From NCBI GenBank assembly GCA_019239585.1, contig JAFAZU010000120.1:1-5285 (forward strand): DNA of 5,285 nt. Direction: 5' to 3'. Numbering within the stretch: the stretch's first letter is position 1; the number at the start of each line of letters is the position of its first letter. The position numbers were made by a program, and so were the translations under genes. The stretch comes from Acidobacteriaceae bacterium. GTDB taxonomy: Bacteria > Acidobacteriota > Terriglobia > Bryobacterales > Bryobacteraceae. Shown here piece by piece: positions 1-4,866 of this stretch. The notes beneath the pieces are model-generated. The model saw only the letters and a list, made by a program, of their open reading frames with translations. It had not been told where the DNA came from and did not search any database.

Positions 1-1151
1 AGAACTTCGCTGTCGCCCAGGTTGTATTCGAATAACCCGCCTACCAGGATGCTTATGATGACCGCTACCGTCCCATGCAGGAAGAAGAGCTGCTGAGACC
101 GCTCATTGCCAATCCGCACGATGGCACGAAAACAGTCGAATACTGCCACTCCAATCATCCATAGGAGCAGCATTAAACCGGGTATTCCGCGTTCCGCTGC
201 GTATTGCACATAAATGTTGTGCAGGTGTCCGTAATACCCGACTGGTAACGGCCGCTTGGTATCAGCGGGCACGTATGCATCAAACTGCCGCCGGATCTGC
301 TCAGGACCAATACCAAACCAGGGGTGCGCTTTTACCATCTCGACGCCCGTCCGGAACGTCACAATTCGGTGCCGGTTCGAATCTGTTTCGCCATGTGGTT
401 CCACCAAGGATCGTAAACGTTCGCGGGTGGTGGGAGGAGCCACGGCAAATGCGATAATTGCGATCACCGGTAGAGTAAGCGTCATCTTCGGATGCCAGAG
501 CCAGATCAGGTAGAAAACGGCCGGTACGGTCGCCAGCCAAATACTCCGCGTCTCGCCAAGCAAAATAGTCGCCGAAAGCACGAAGATGCTGCCGTATGCC
601 CACCCTGGCATTTTCCGGTTTGAAAAAAACCATTGCGCCAGCAACAGTAAAAGTACGCTCAGTTGCAATGCGCCAAATGTCATCCAGTGGCTTTCAAATC
701 CTGTAATCCGATGGCCCACATACGTCACGTAAAAATTTTCGCCCGTTTTCTTAGCATGGAGGTATTTGAAAACAAACTGCGCCAGTCCCCACAAGCCTGA
801 TGCCGTTGCTGTTACCGTCCATGCAACCATGACGTAATACACTTTCGAAAACTGCCGCGAAAACACGCTGTACAGCAGCGGAATGAAAAAGAAGACAAAG
901 AACTTCTTCAGTTGTGCGCGACCGCCCCAAGGGTCCGGCGACAAGACATCGGCCAGCGCCGTCCACAGAAAAAAGGCAGCTAAAGGGATCCAAATGCGCG
1001 GAAAATTCAGTTTCTGGCGAAACACGAGCAGCAATACCAGCCCAAGACCTAAAAAGATCTGGCTGGCGGCGATAGAGACATGAATCAGGCCAGCTGCTGC
1101 TACGGCAACCGCGAAAAGGATACGGTTCTGCCTTTCTTGCGTTCCGAACAT
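1..1151 (-). CDS. O-antigen ligase/polymerase family membrane protein (C-terminus cut by window edge)
   Basis: Probably an inner-membrane glycosyl-transfer protein of the O-antigen ligase/Wzy-type family (Wzy_C, PF04932), which joins or polymerises lipid-linked polysaccharide on the periplasmic face. 383 complete codons are visible and the frame is open to the left edge. Many hydrophobic segments are seen, the first starting near residue 10 (RILFAVAVAAAGLIH). Family-like landmarks follow in order: RITGFESHWM (about 148-157), a loop with MVKAHPWFGIGPE (about 272-284), HLHNIYVQYAAERGIPG (about 309-325) and GLFEYNLGDSEV near the end (about 372-383). These loop motifs are typical of the family; only about 30-60 residues should be missing. 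The start is uncertain. ATG 1151 places the first membrane helix at the usual distance but has no clear ribosome binding site. An in-frame ATG at 1268 would add 39 residues and overlap the upstream VOC gene by 41 bases. The sugar substrate cannot be told, and polymerase versus ligase cannot be separated by sequence alone. Confidence 0.88.
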   Translation of the reverse strand, partial: MFGTQERQNRILFAVAVAAAGLIHVSIAASQIFLGLGLVLLLVFRQKLNFPRIWIPLAAFFLWTALADVLSPDPWGGRAQLKKFFVFFFIPLLYSVFSRQFSKVYYVMVAWTVTATASGLWGLAQFVFKYLHAKKTGENFYVTYVGHRITGFESHWMTFGALQLSVLLLLLAQWFFSNRKMPGWAYGSIFVLSATILLGETRSIWLATVPAVFYLIWLWHPKMTLTLPVIAIIAFAVAPPTTRERLRSLVEPHGETDSNRHRIVTFRTGVEMVKAHPWFGIGPEQIRRQFDAYVPADTKRPLPVGYYGHLHNIYVQYAAERGIPGLMLLLWMIGVAVFDCFRAIVRIGNERSQQLFFLHGTVAVIISILVGGLFEYNLGDSEV

Positions 1152-1191
1152 GAACGTCCAGTATGGCAGAATACCTTTCTTGACGAGCCTA

Positions 1192-1219
1192 ATCGTACAG
1201 AGACCCGAAATCGTCGCAA
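1192..1219 (-). promoter_or_regulatory. possible promoter for the ligase-type gene
   Basis: Read on the minus strand, TTGCGA (1219-1214) is followed after 16 bases by TACGAT (1197-1192), each matching four of six bases of the sigma-70 consensus. The -35 hexamer is the right half of a perfect 14-bp palindrome, TCGCAATATTGCGA (1214-1227). It lies between the VOC stop and the ATG at 1151, so it would fit independent transcription of the ligase gene. A weak prediction resting on consensus matches only. Confidence 0.25.
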
Positions 1220-1227
1220 TATTGCGA

Positions 1228-1632
1228 TTAACGCCCCGCGGGGGTAGCGAGTGAGACCAGAACGCCATTCAAGTCTCGTACACGCGCAACCGTCTGACCC
1301 CATGGCATTTGCCTCGGTTCGTCCCTCTTTGTCGCGCCTGCCTCAAGAGCACGACGGTAGACTTCAGTCACATCTTCCGTCACGAGTGAGACCAAGATGA
1401 GGGCAGGAGCTTCATTGGCACGATTCGGATAAAAGCCATCCGCAAATAGTTGCTGTGCCTCCGACTCGGAAGAAAAAGCGAGAGCCGTTGCTCCTGTTTC
1501 CATTTCACCCCAGGTAATCGGGCCAAAGGTTTGGATGAACCGGCGCGTCAACCCAAAAGCCCGCTCGTAAAATGCAACCGTTTTCTCCACATCTGGTACC
1601 CAGATCACCGTGTATCCGTAACTGATTGACAT
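1228..1632 (-). CDS. VOC-superfamily (glyoxalase/bleomycin resistance/dioxygenase fold) protein
   Basis: A 134-residue single-domain protein with the two beta-alpha-beta-beta-beta modules of the vicinal oxygen chelate superfamily: module one about residues 3-55 (YTVIWVPDVEKTVAFYERAFGL, then the WGEMETGATALAF strands) and module two about 76-130 (ILVSLVTEDVTEVYRRALEAG, then PWGQTVARVRDLNGVLVSL). Members include glyoxalases, ring-cleaving dioxygenases and antibiotic-binding proteins and normally work as dimers, often with a metal. No histidine ligand is seen, and in the C-terminal strand the usual glutamate (as in GxxVEL) is serine 127, so classical glyoxalase chemistry is doubtful; a binding or sequestering role is possible. 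The ATG start has AAAGAG seven bases upstream. The gene diverges from a MarR regulator across an 86-base gap with an inverted repeat, which suggests control by that regulator. Substrate unknown. Confidence 0.9.
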   Translation of the reverse strand: MSISYGYTVIWVPDVEKTVAFYERAFGLTRRFIQTFGPITWGEMETGATALAFSSESEAQQLFADGFYPNRANEAPALILVSLVTEDVTEVYRRALEAGATKRDEPRQMPWGQTVARVRDLNGVLVSLATPAGR

Positions 1633-1680
1633 GTATTTACTCTTTTCGTATTGCGACTGAGAGCTCTAACATCCGCGCTA

Positions 1681-1698
1681 GTCACAACATATTGTGAC
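1681..1698. promoter_or_regulatory. candidate MarR operator (inverted repeat)
   Basis: GTCACAA and TTGTGAC form perfect 7-base arms around a 4-base spacer (CATA). The repeat sits in the divergent gap between the VOC gene (start at 1632, minus) and the MarR gene (start at 1719, plus). MarR dimers bind inverted repeats of about 16-20 bp, commonly in their own divergent promoter region. A related half-site, TTGCGAC, lies at 1651-1657. I could not place a convincing -10/-35 pair for either gene, so how the site overlaps the promoters is not settled. Confidence 0.6.
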
Positions 1699-1718
1699 AC
1701 ATAATAGGACAAAAGCTC

Positions 1719-2168
1719 GTGCGAAGATCCTTTCGTATGCGCTCAACCCTTCCTGAGGACCGGCTGCTCTATCAACTCGCCATTGCCGAACACGTCATGC
1801 ACACGCGACTGGATGCCGACTTATTGCAAAGTCGCCTCACCATTACCGGCTATTCTGTGCTGTTATTGATCTGGTACATGCCGGGCATCTCGGCCTCAGA
1901 GATTGCACGCAAAACGCTCATCAGTCAACAAGCTGCAGCCAGATTGACAACCAGGCTAATCCAGATTGGCTATCTCAAAAAAGTTCCGAATCCTACACAC
2001 CGAAAAATTCTGAAACACAAGCTGACTGAAGCCGGACACGCGGTTCTCAAGCAAGCAGACGGAATTGTAGCGAAATGGGAAAGGCAGGCGAGAAGACAAT
2101 TAGGCAGTCAGTCAGTCGAGAGTTTTTTTCAGCATCTCCACGTACTGCGCACAGTGTTTGAAAAATGA
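1719..2168 (+). CDS. MarR-family winged-helix transcriptional regulator
   Basis: A 149-residue cytoplasmic DNA-binding protein of usual MarR length. The N-terminal dimerisation helices cover about residues 12-40. The winged helix-turn-helix follows: about 44-54 (GYSVLLLIWYM), then ISASEIARKTLISQQAAARLTTRLIQIGYLKKV (57-89) with the recognition helix about 68-81, and the wing about 90-104 (NPTHRKILKHKLTEAG). The C-terminal helices (about 105-148) complete the dimer domain. The wing lacks the usual D-x-R-D/S-x-R acidic residue, having NPTHRK instead, which is a modest deviation. The GTG start is chosen because AGGA lies nine bases upstream; ATG 1737 is an alternative that drops six residues. The gene is divergent from the VOC gene and flanked by an inverted repeat, so autoregulation and control of the VOC gene are likely. 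Members respond to small phenolic or oxidising ligands; the inducer here is unknown. Confidence 0.9.
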   Translation: MRRSFRMRSTLPEDRLLYQLAIAEHVMHTRLDADLLQSRLTITGYSVLLLIWYMPGISASEIARKTLISQQAAARLTTRLIQIGYLKKVPNPTHRKILKHKLTEAGHAVLKQADGIVAKWERQARRQLGSQSVESFFQHLHVLRTVFEK

Positions 2169-2263
2169 TCAAGTTTGATTCTGTCGAGGAATGGAAACTA
2201 CCGGATGCAAAGCTCGTTCAGCTAAAAAGTAAAGTTATGCTGTTATCAATCGCTACACTTTAG
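2165..2263 (+). CDS. possible 32-residue small protein overlapping the marR stop
   Basis: An ATG at 2165 overlaps the TGA of the MarR gene as ATGA, the arrangement typical of translational coupling, and opens a 32-codon frame (begins MIKFDSVEEWKLPDAK, ends VMLLSIATL) that stops at TAG 2261-2263. The stop overlaps the AGGGAA that could serve the SixA gene 15 bases further on, so the three frames would be tightly packed. No good ribosome binding site of its own is seen and no family is recognised. It may be a chance frame in an otherwise 110-base gap. Confidence 0.25.
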   Translation: MIKFDSVEEWKLPDAKLVQLKSKVMLLSIATL

Positions 2264-2278
2264 GGAACTTGTATTGAC

Positions 2279-2773
2279 ATGGACCTGTATCTGCTGAGAC
2301 ATGGAATTGCGGCTGAGGGTGAGGCTGGCATGAGCGATGCTGACCGTGCCCTCACTGCCGAAGGGCGGCGTAAGCTTCGTCAGGTTCTGACCGCTGCTTG
2401 CGATGCAAAGGTTTCTCTGGACCTAATCCTTTCTAGCCCCTTGAAACGCGCCCTGCAAACGGCCGAAGTCGCCCGGAAAACTTTAAGGTACAAAGGAAAT
2501 ATTATCAAAACCAAAGTCCTGGAACCGGGCGCTTCCGTTCAGCAGGTTTGGGATGAGATTCGGGATCACCGCGACAAAGCATGCCTGATGATGGTTGGTC
2601 ATAATCCGCTGTTCAACCAGCTTGCTGCCTACCTGCTAGGCTCGCCTGATGTGCAGGTTGACTTCAAAAAGGGCGGGCTCATGAAAATCAATTTCGAGAA
2701 TTTTCCGCCGGTGCCTCGCGGCGTCCTGTGCTGGTACATTACGGCTAAAGCCGTTTCGAAATTGAGGGCATAG
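2279..2773 (+). CDS. sixA: SixA-type histidine phosphatase
   Basis: A 164-residue single-domain member of the histidine phosphatase (phosphoglycerate mutase-like) superfamily, close in length to bacterial SixA. SixA removes phosphate from phosphohistidine proteins, e.g. HPt domains of ArcB or phosphotransfer proteins of the nitrogen PTS in E. coli. The catalytic set is complete: RHG at 7-9 (nucleophile His8), the second arginine in SSPLKRALQTAE (Arg57), and the second histidine in VGHNP (His108). There is no signal peptide, so it is cytoplasmic. AGGGAA lies 11 bases before the ATG. It heads a same-strand run with an exported protein (42 bases downstream) and a PHP phosphoesterase. No histidine kinase or PTS gene is in view, so the natural substrate cannot be assigned; small-molecule phosphatase activity is also possible in this superfamily. 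Confidence 0.88.
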   Translation: MDLYLLRHGIAAEGEAGMSDADRALTAEGRRKLRQVLTAACDAKVSLDLILSSPLKRALQTAEVARKTLRYKGNIIKTKVLEPGASVQQVWDEIRDHRDKACLMMVGHNPLFNQLAAYLLGSPDVQVDFKKGGLMKINFENFPPVPRGVLCWYITAKAVSKLRA

Positions 2774-2815
2774 GACTCCGCAAACACCGTCTATCATGTA
2801 GATGGGTCTCTTTTG

Positions 2816-3526
2816 ATGCTTTCTATCAATGGATGCGGAATTGCTGCGTTTACGCGCAATCTCCTGACTGCGCTGGTGTTAACGTGTGTGCCGGGTTCCT
2901 CGCAGCAGCCTGGGGCGCCGCCTCCGCAAGGGAATGGCGCAAAGCAGGAAGCGCCGGGCCTGCCGATGGAATTCCAGTCGCACGGCTTGGATTACGAGGC
3001 CCTGACACGAAACGGCATCACGGTCATGTTTGCTCCCTTGCCGCCGCACATCAAAGATTTTAATATCGTGCAGGTTACTGTTACTAATGGTTCACTGGTT
3101 TCCTGGACGGTGAAACCTTCCGACTTTTCCTTTGTCCGGCAAAATGGGACGGTGCTCTCCTCCGTCTCGGCTGACGAAGTCGTAGAGTCGCTTCTCGAAA
3201 AAGCCAGCCGGAACGACGTAATCAAACTGCAACTGCTCTATGAAGACAGCATCTATGCTCTTTCCAATTTCCGCTCCACCAACGGTTATGAACAGCGCCG
3301 CGAAGCAGCTATGGCTCAATTTGTGAACCGCAGTTTCAAAGCTGCTGCGGCGGCATCCGCCATTACGCTGGTTCCGACGAAGCTGAAGCCTGGTGATAGC
3401 ACCGATGGGGCCATCTTCTTCGAAAACCGGACCAAGGAGAAAATGCTAGGACCTGGCCGCCTGATTGCCAAAACTTGCGGCGAGACATTCATATTTGAAG
3501 TCTACGGGGAGATAAAAACTCGCTAG
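2816..3526 (+). CDS. exported protein of unknown function, probably beta-sandwich
   Basis: A 236-residue protein I cannot assign to a named family. The N-terminus has a polar/basic start (through Arg14) followed by a hydrophobic stretch NLLTALVLTC (15-24) and a Pro/Gln/Gly-rich linker (about 27-50), which looks like a Sec signal peptide. Cys24 might be a lipobox cysteine, but Thr at -1 is poor, so lipoprotein status is uncertain. The body has alternating hydrophobic strands (ITVMFAPL, FNIVQVTVTNGS, SWTVKPSDFSFV, about 68-110), a helical part with NGYEQRREAAMAQFVNRSFK (156-175), five alanines (176-180), and a closing LKPGDSTDGAIFF strand motif (190-202). This reads as an immunoglobulin-like beta-sandwich with a helical insert. 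ATG 2816 is preferred over the adjacent TTG 2813; no strong ribosome binding site is visible. Its stop shares one base with the next gene's GTG, so the two are probably translationally coupled. Confidence 0.75.
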   Translation: MLSINGCGIAAFTRNLLTALVLTCVPGSSQQPGAPPPQGNGAKQEAPGLPMEFQSHGLDYEALTRNGITVMFAPLPPHIKDFNIVQVTVTNGSLVSWTVKPSDFSFVRQNGTVLSSVSADEVVESLLEKASRNDVIKLQLLYEDSIYALSNFRSTNGYEQRREAAMAQFVNRSFKAAAAASAITLVPTKLKPGDSTDGAIFFENRTKEKMLGPGRLIAKTCGETFIFEVYGEIKTR

Positions 3527-4398
3527 TGTCGCTTCCCCGTTACATCGATCTGCACTCGCATACGACTGAGTCAGACGGCAGCTACACTCCCGAAGAACTG
3601 ATCGACTTGGCTGTTCGAACCGACCTTCAGGCCCTTGCCATTACCGATCACGACACATTCTCCGGCTACGAAATGGCGCTCCCGTTTGCCCGTAAGGCCG
3701 GACTTGATCTCGTACGCGGTATCGAGCTAAACTCCCGGCTGAATCTCACAAACAGCGATGATTCGCGCGCCGCCCATTTACTCGGCTTGTTTCCCTCGCG
3801 CGAGCCTTCCGAAGAGTTCATCAATTGGATTGAGGATCAGCGCAGTGACCGCCGCGAGCGGAACCGCAAGCTGGCGGAAACTCTGCAAGAACGTGGGGTC
3901 AAGGTCACCCTGGAGGAGGCGGAAGCGCGCGGCAGAAATCTGACCAGCCGCACTCACTTTGCTCAAATTCTTATAGAAAAGGGCTATGTCAACTCGTTTG
4001 ATGAAGCCTTCCGCGAGTACCTTGGCGAAGACGCCCCCAGCTACGTCGCACGGCAGAGCCTGACATCGGAGGAAGTTATCAGGCGTATCCGGTCCGGCGG
4101 CGGCGTTTCCGTCGTCGCGCATCCTGTCCGCCTTTCGCTGTCGCGTGACGCCGAACGGCAGGAACTGGTTAAGTTGAAAGAGGCAGGCTTGGCCGCTCTG
4201 GAAATCTATCACTCCGACCAGGACCCCCAACTTCAGGCTTACTATCATCAACTCGCGCAGGAACTTGATCTTCTGCCCACCGGCGGCTCTGATTTTCACG
4301 GCAGACTTAAGCCGGACATTGATCTAGGAACCGGGCTGCGCGGCAACGTCCGCGTGCCGTTTGAGTTTCTCCAACGACTGCGCGAGTTCGCGCCGTAA
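3526..4398 (+). CDS. PHP-domain phosphoesterase, TrpH/YciV (RNase AM) type
   Basis: A 290-residue cytoplasmic metal-dependent phosphoesterase. The PHP metal-binding motifs are all present: DLHSHTTESDGSYTP (His10, His12, Asp17), ITDHDTFSGY (Asp41, His42, Asp43), GIELNS (Glu67), AHLLG (His84), RTHFA (His144), VVAHP (His199) and GGSDFHG (Asp256, His258). The helical insert (about 95-185) between the metal motifs is that of the TrpH/YciV group, whose studied members act as 3',5'-nucleoside bisphosphate phosphatase and 5'-to-3' exonuclease on short RNA (RNase AM in E. coli). The length matches that group (about 280-290). Hydrolysis of pAp-like nucleotides or RNA ends is the best guess; the substrate is inferred. 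The GTG start is set by the tight N-terminal fit to the first motif; GGGGAG lies 14 bases upstream and TAGTG gives a one-base overlap with the previous gene. Last gene of the plus-strand run. Confidence 0.9.
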   Translation: MSLPRYIDLHSHTTESDGSYTPEELIDLAVRTDLQALAITDHDTFSGYEMALPFARKAGLDLVRGIELNSRLNLTNSDDSRAAHLLGLFPSREPSEEFINWIEDQRSDRRERNRKLAETLQERGVKVTLEEAEARGRNLTSRTHFAQILIEKGYVNSFDEAFREYLGEDAPSYVARQSLTSEEVIRRIRSGGGVSVVAHPVRLSLSRDAERQELVKLKEAGLAALEIYHSDQDPQLQAYYHQLAQELDLLPTGGSDFHGRLKPDIDLGTGLRGNVRVPFEFLQRLREFAP

Positions 4399-4407
4399 TT
4401 GACATCA

Positions 4408-4455
4408 TGACCGGTCACTTCGTTCCCGGCTCTGTTCGGGGATACCCGTCGGTAT
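4408..4455. terminator. possible weak transcription stop between convergent genes
   Basis: The 60-base convergent gap holds a perfect 10-bp palindrome (TGACCGGTCA, 4408-4417), a hairpin with a 6-bp stem (TTCCCG 4423-4428 with CGGGGA 4437-4442, one wobble pair, 8-base loop) and a second 5-bp stem (ATACC 4442-4446 with GGTAT 4451-4455, 4-base loop). The last two share base 4442 and so compete. No T-run follows on either strand, so a standard intrinsic terminator is not shown; position is the main argument. Confidence 0.25.
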
Positions 4456-4458
4456 GAT

Positions 4459-4779
4459 CTAATTCTTGCGCCAGGGTTCCGTCGCTTTACCGCGCTGCGC
4501 TTCGAGATTGCGAAGCAGCTTTTCTCCCTTTGCCAGCATCTCGTCGGTGCGCTCCCCGTAAAGCGCTTCGAGTTCCTCCCGATTACCCATGAATTCGGTC
4601 ATTTTCGGAATCTCGGCATTCGTGGCAAAGCAGCGGAGACAACAAATCTTCGTTTCCGGCTCCTTGCGAACGCGTTCCTGATTTGCTCGTGTGAGCCAGA
4701 CTGTTCGGGTACACCAAGTACAGGAGTACTTCACTGATCCTGCAAGCACCGCTCCATCCGACACGCCGACAATAATCAT
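4459..4779 (-). CDS. small zinc-ribbon-like protein of unknown function
   Basis: A 106-residue protein of no family I recognise. A CTWC pair (Cys20, Cys23) and CCLRC (Cys46, Cys47, Cys50) form a CxxC-x22-CCxxC pattern that would bind one zinc ion as a ribbon or treble-clef-like fold; it spans roughly the first half, after a short VSDGAVLAGSV strand segment. The second half (about 60-106) is charged and predicted helical (EELEALYGERTDEMLAKGEKLLRNLEAQRG), possibly a coiled coil. There is no signal or membrane segment. I start it at ATG 4779 because GAAGGAG lies eight bases upstream, an almost ideal ribosome binding site; GTG 4815 and ATGs at 4800 and 4797 are in frame but their extensions would cover that site. 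Nucleic-acid or protein binding is plausible from the ribbon alone; no specific role can be supported. Convergent with the PHP gene and divergent from the MEMO gene. Confidence 0.7.
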   Translation of the reverse strand: MIIVGVSDGAVLAGSVKYSCTWCTRTVWLTRANQERVRKEPETKICCLRCFATNAEIPKMTEFMGNREELEALYGERTDEMLAKGEKLLRNLEAQRGKATEPWRKN

Positions 4780-4855
4780 CCTGCGAACTCCTTCCATCAT
4801 TTTCTCAGAACACACGCAGCGTACTGTTTAGCATTCCCAAAAGTGCTATCTCGCG

Positions 4856-4861
4856 TACAAT
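4856..4861 (+). promoter_or_regulatory. candidate -10 box placing transcription at the MEMO gene's GTG
   Basis: TACAAT (five of six bases of the -10 consensus) ends five bases before the GTG at 4867, so transcription would begin at or next to the start codon and give a leaderless mRNA. No purine-rich ribosome binding site precedes the GTG, which agrees. No good -35 is visible; TTCCCA at 4834-4839 is a poor match. The gap upstream also holds TAGCA-N10-TGCTA (4829-4848), a possible weak operator between the divergent genes. Confidence 0.4.
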
Positions 4862-4866
4862 GAATC

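Noticed and set aside
256..1083. Several open frames on both strands (e.g. plus 256-513, minus 301-633, minus 751-993, plus 883-1083)
   Set aside because: All overlap the O-antigen ligase-type reading frame, which carries continuous family motifs and membrane segments; these others have none.
1152..1268. 39-residue N-terminal extension of the ligase gene to ATG 1268
   Set aside because: The extension runs through the end of the VOC gene and two palindromes, contains no membrane segment and does not look like the family's N-terminus. It is kept only as an alternative start.
2168..2179. Inverted repeat ATCAA-GT-TTGAT after the MarR gene
   Set aside because: A two-base loop is too small for a terminator hairpin, arms are short and AT-rich, and no T-run follows.
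2833..3319. Alternative frames inside the exported protein gene (plus 2833-3063, minus 2992-3225, minus 3092-3319)
   Set aside because: They are shadows of the 236-residue frame, which has a signal-like N-terminus and is coupled to the next gene.
3778..4299. 173-codon open frame on the minus strand inside the PHP gene
   Set aside because: It lies wholly antisense to a gene with complete PHP motifs, has no family resemblance, and its composition is what the mirrored coding strand produces.
4780..4815. Longer start (GTG 4815, or ATG 4800/4797) for the zinc-ribbon gene
   Set aside because: The 12-residue extension covers GAAGGAG, which is perfectly placed for ATG 4779.
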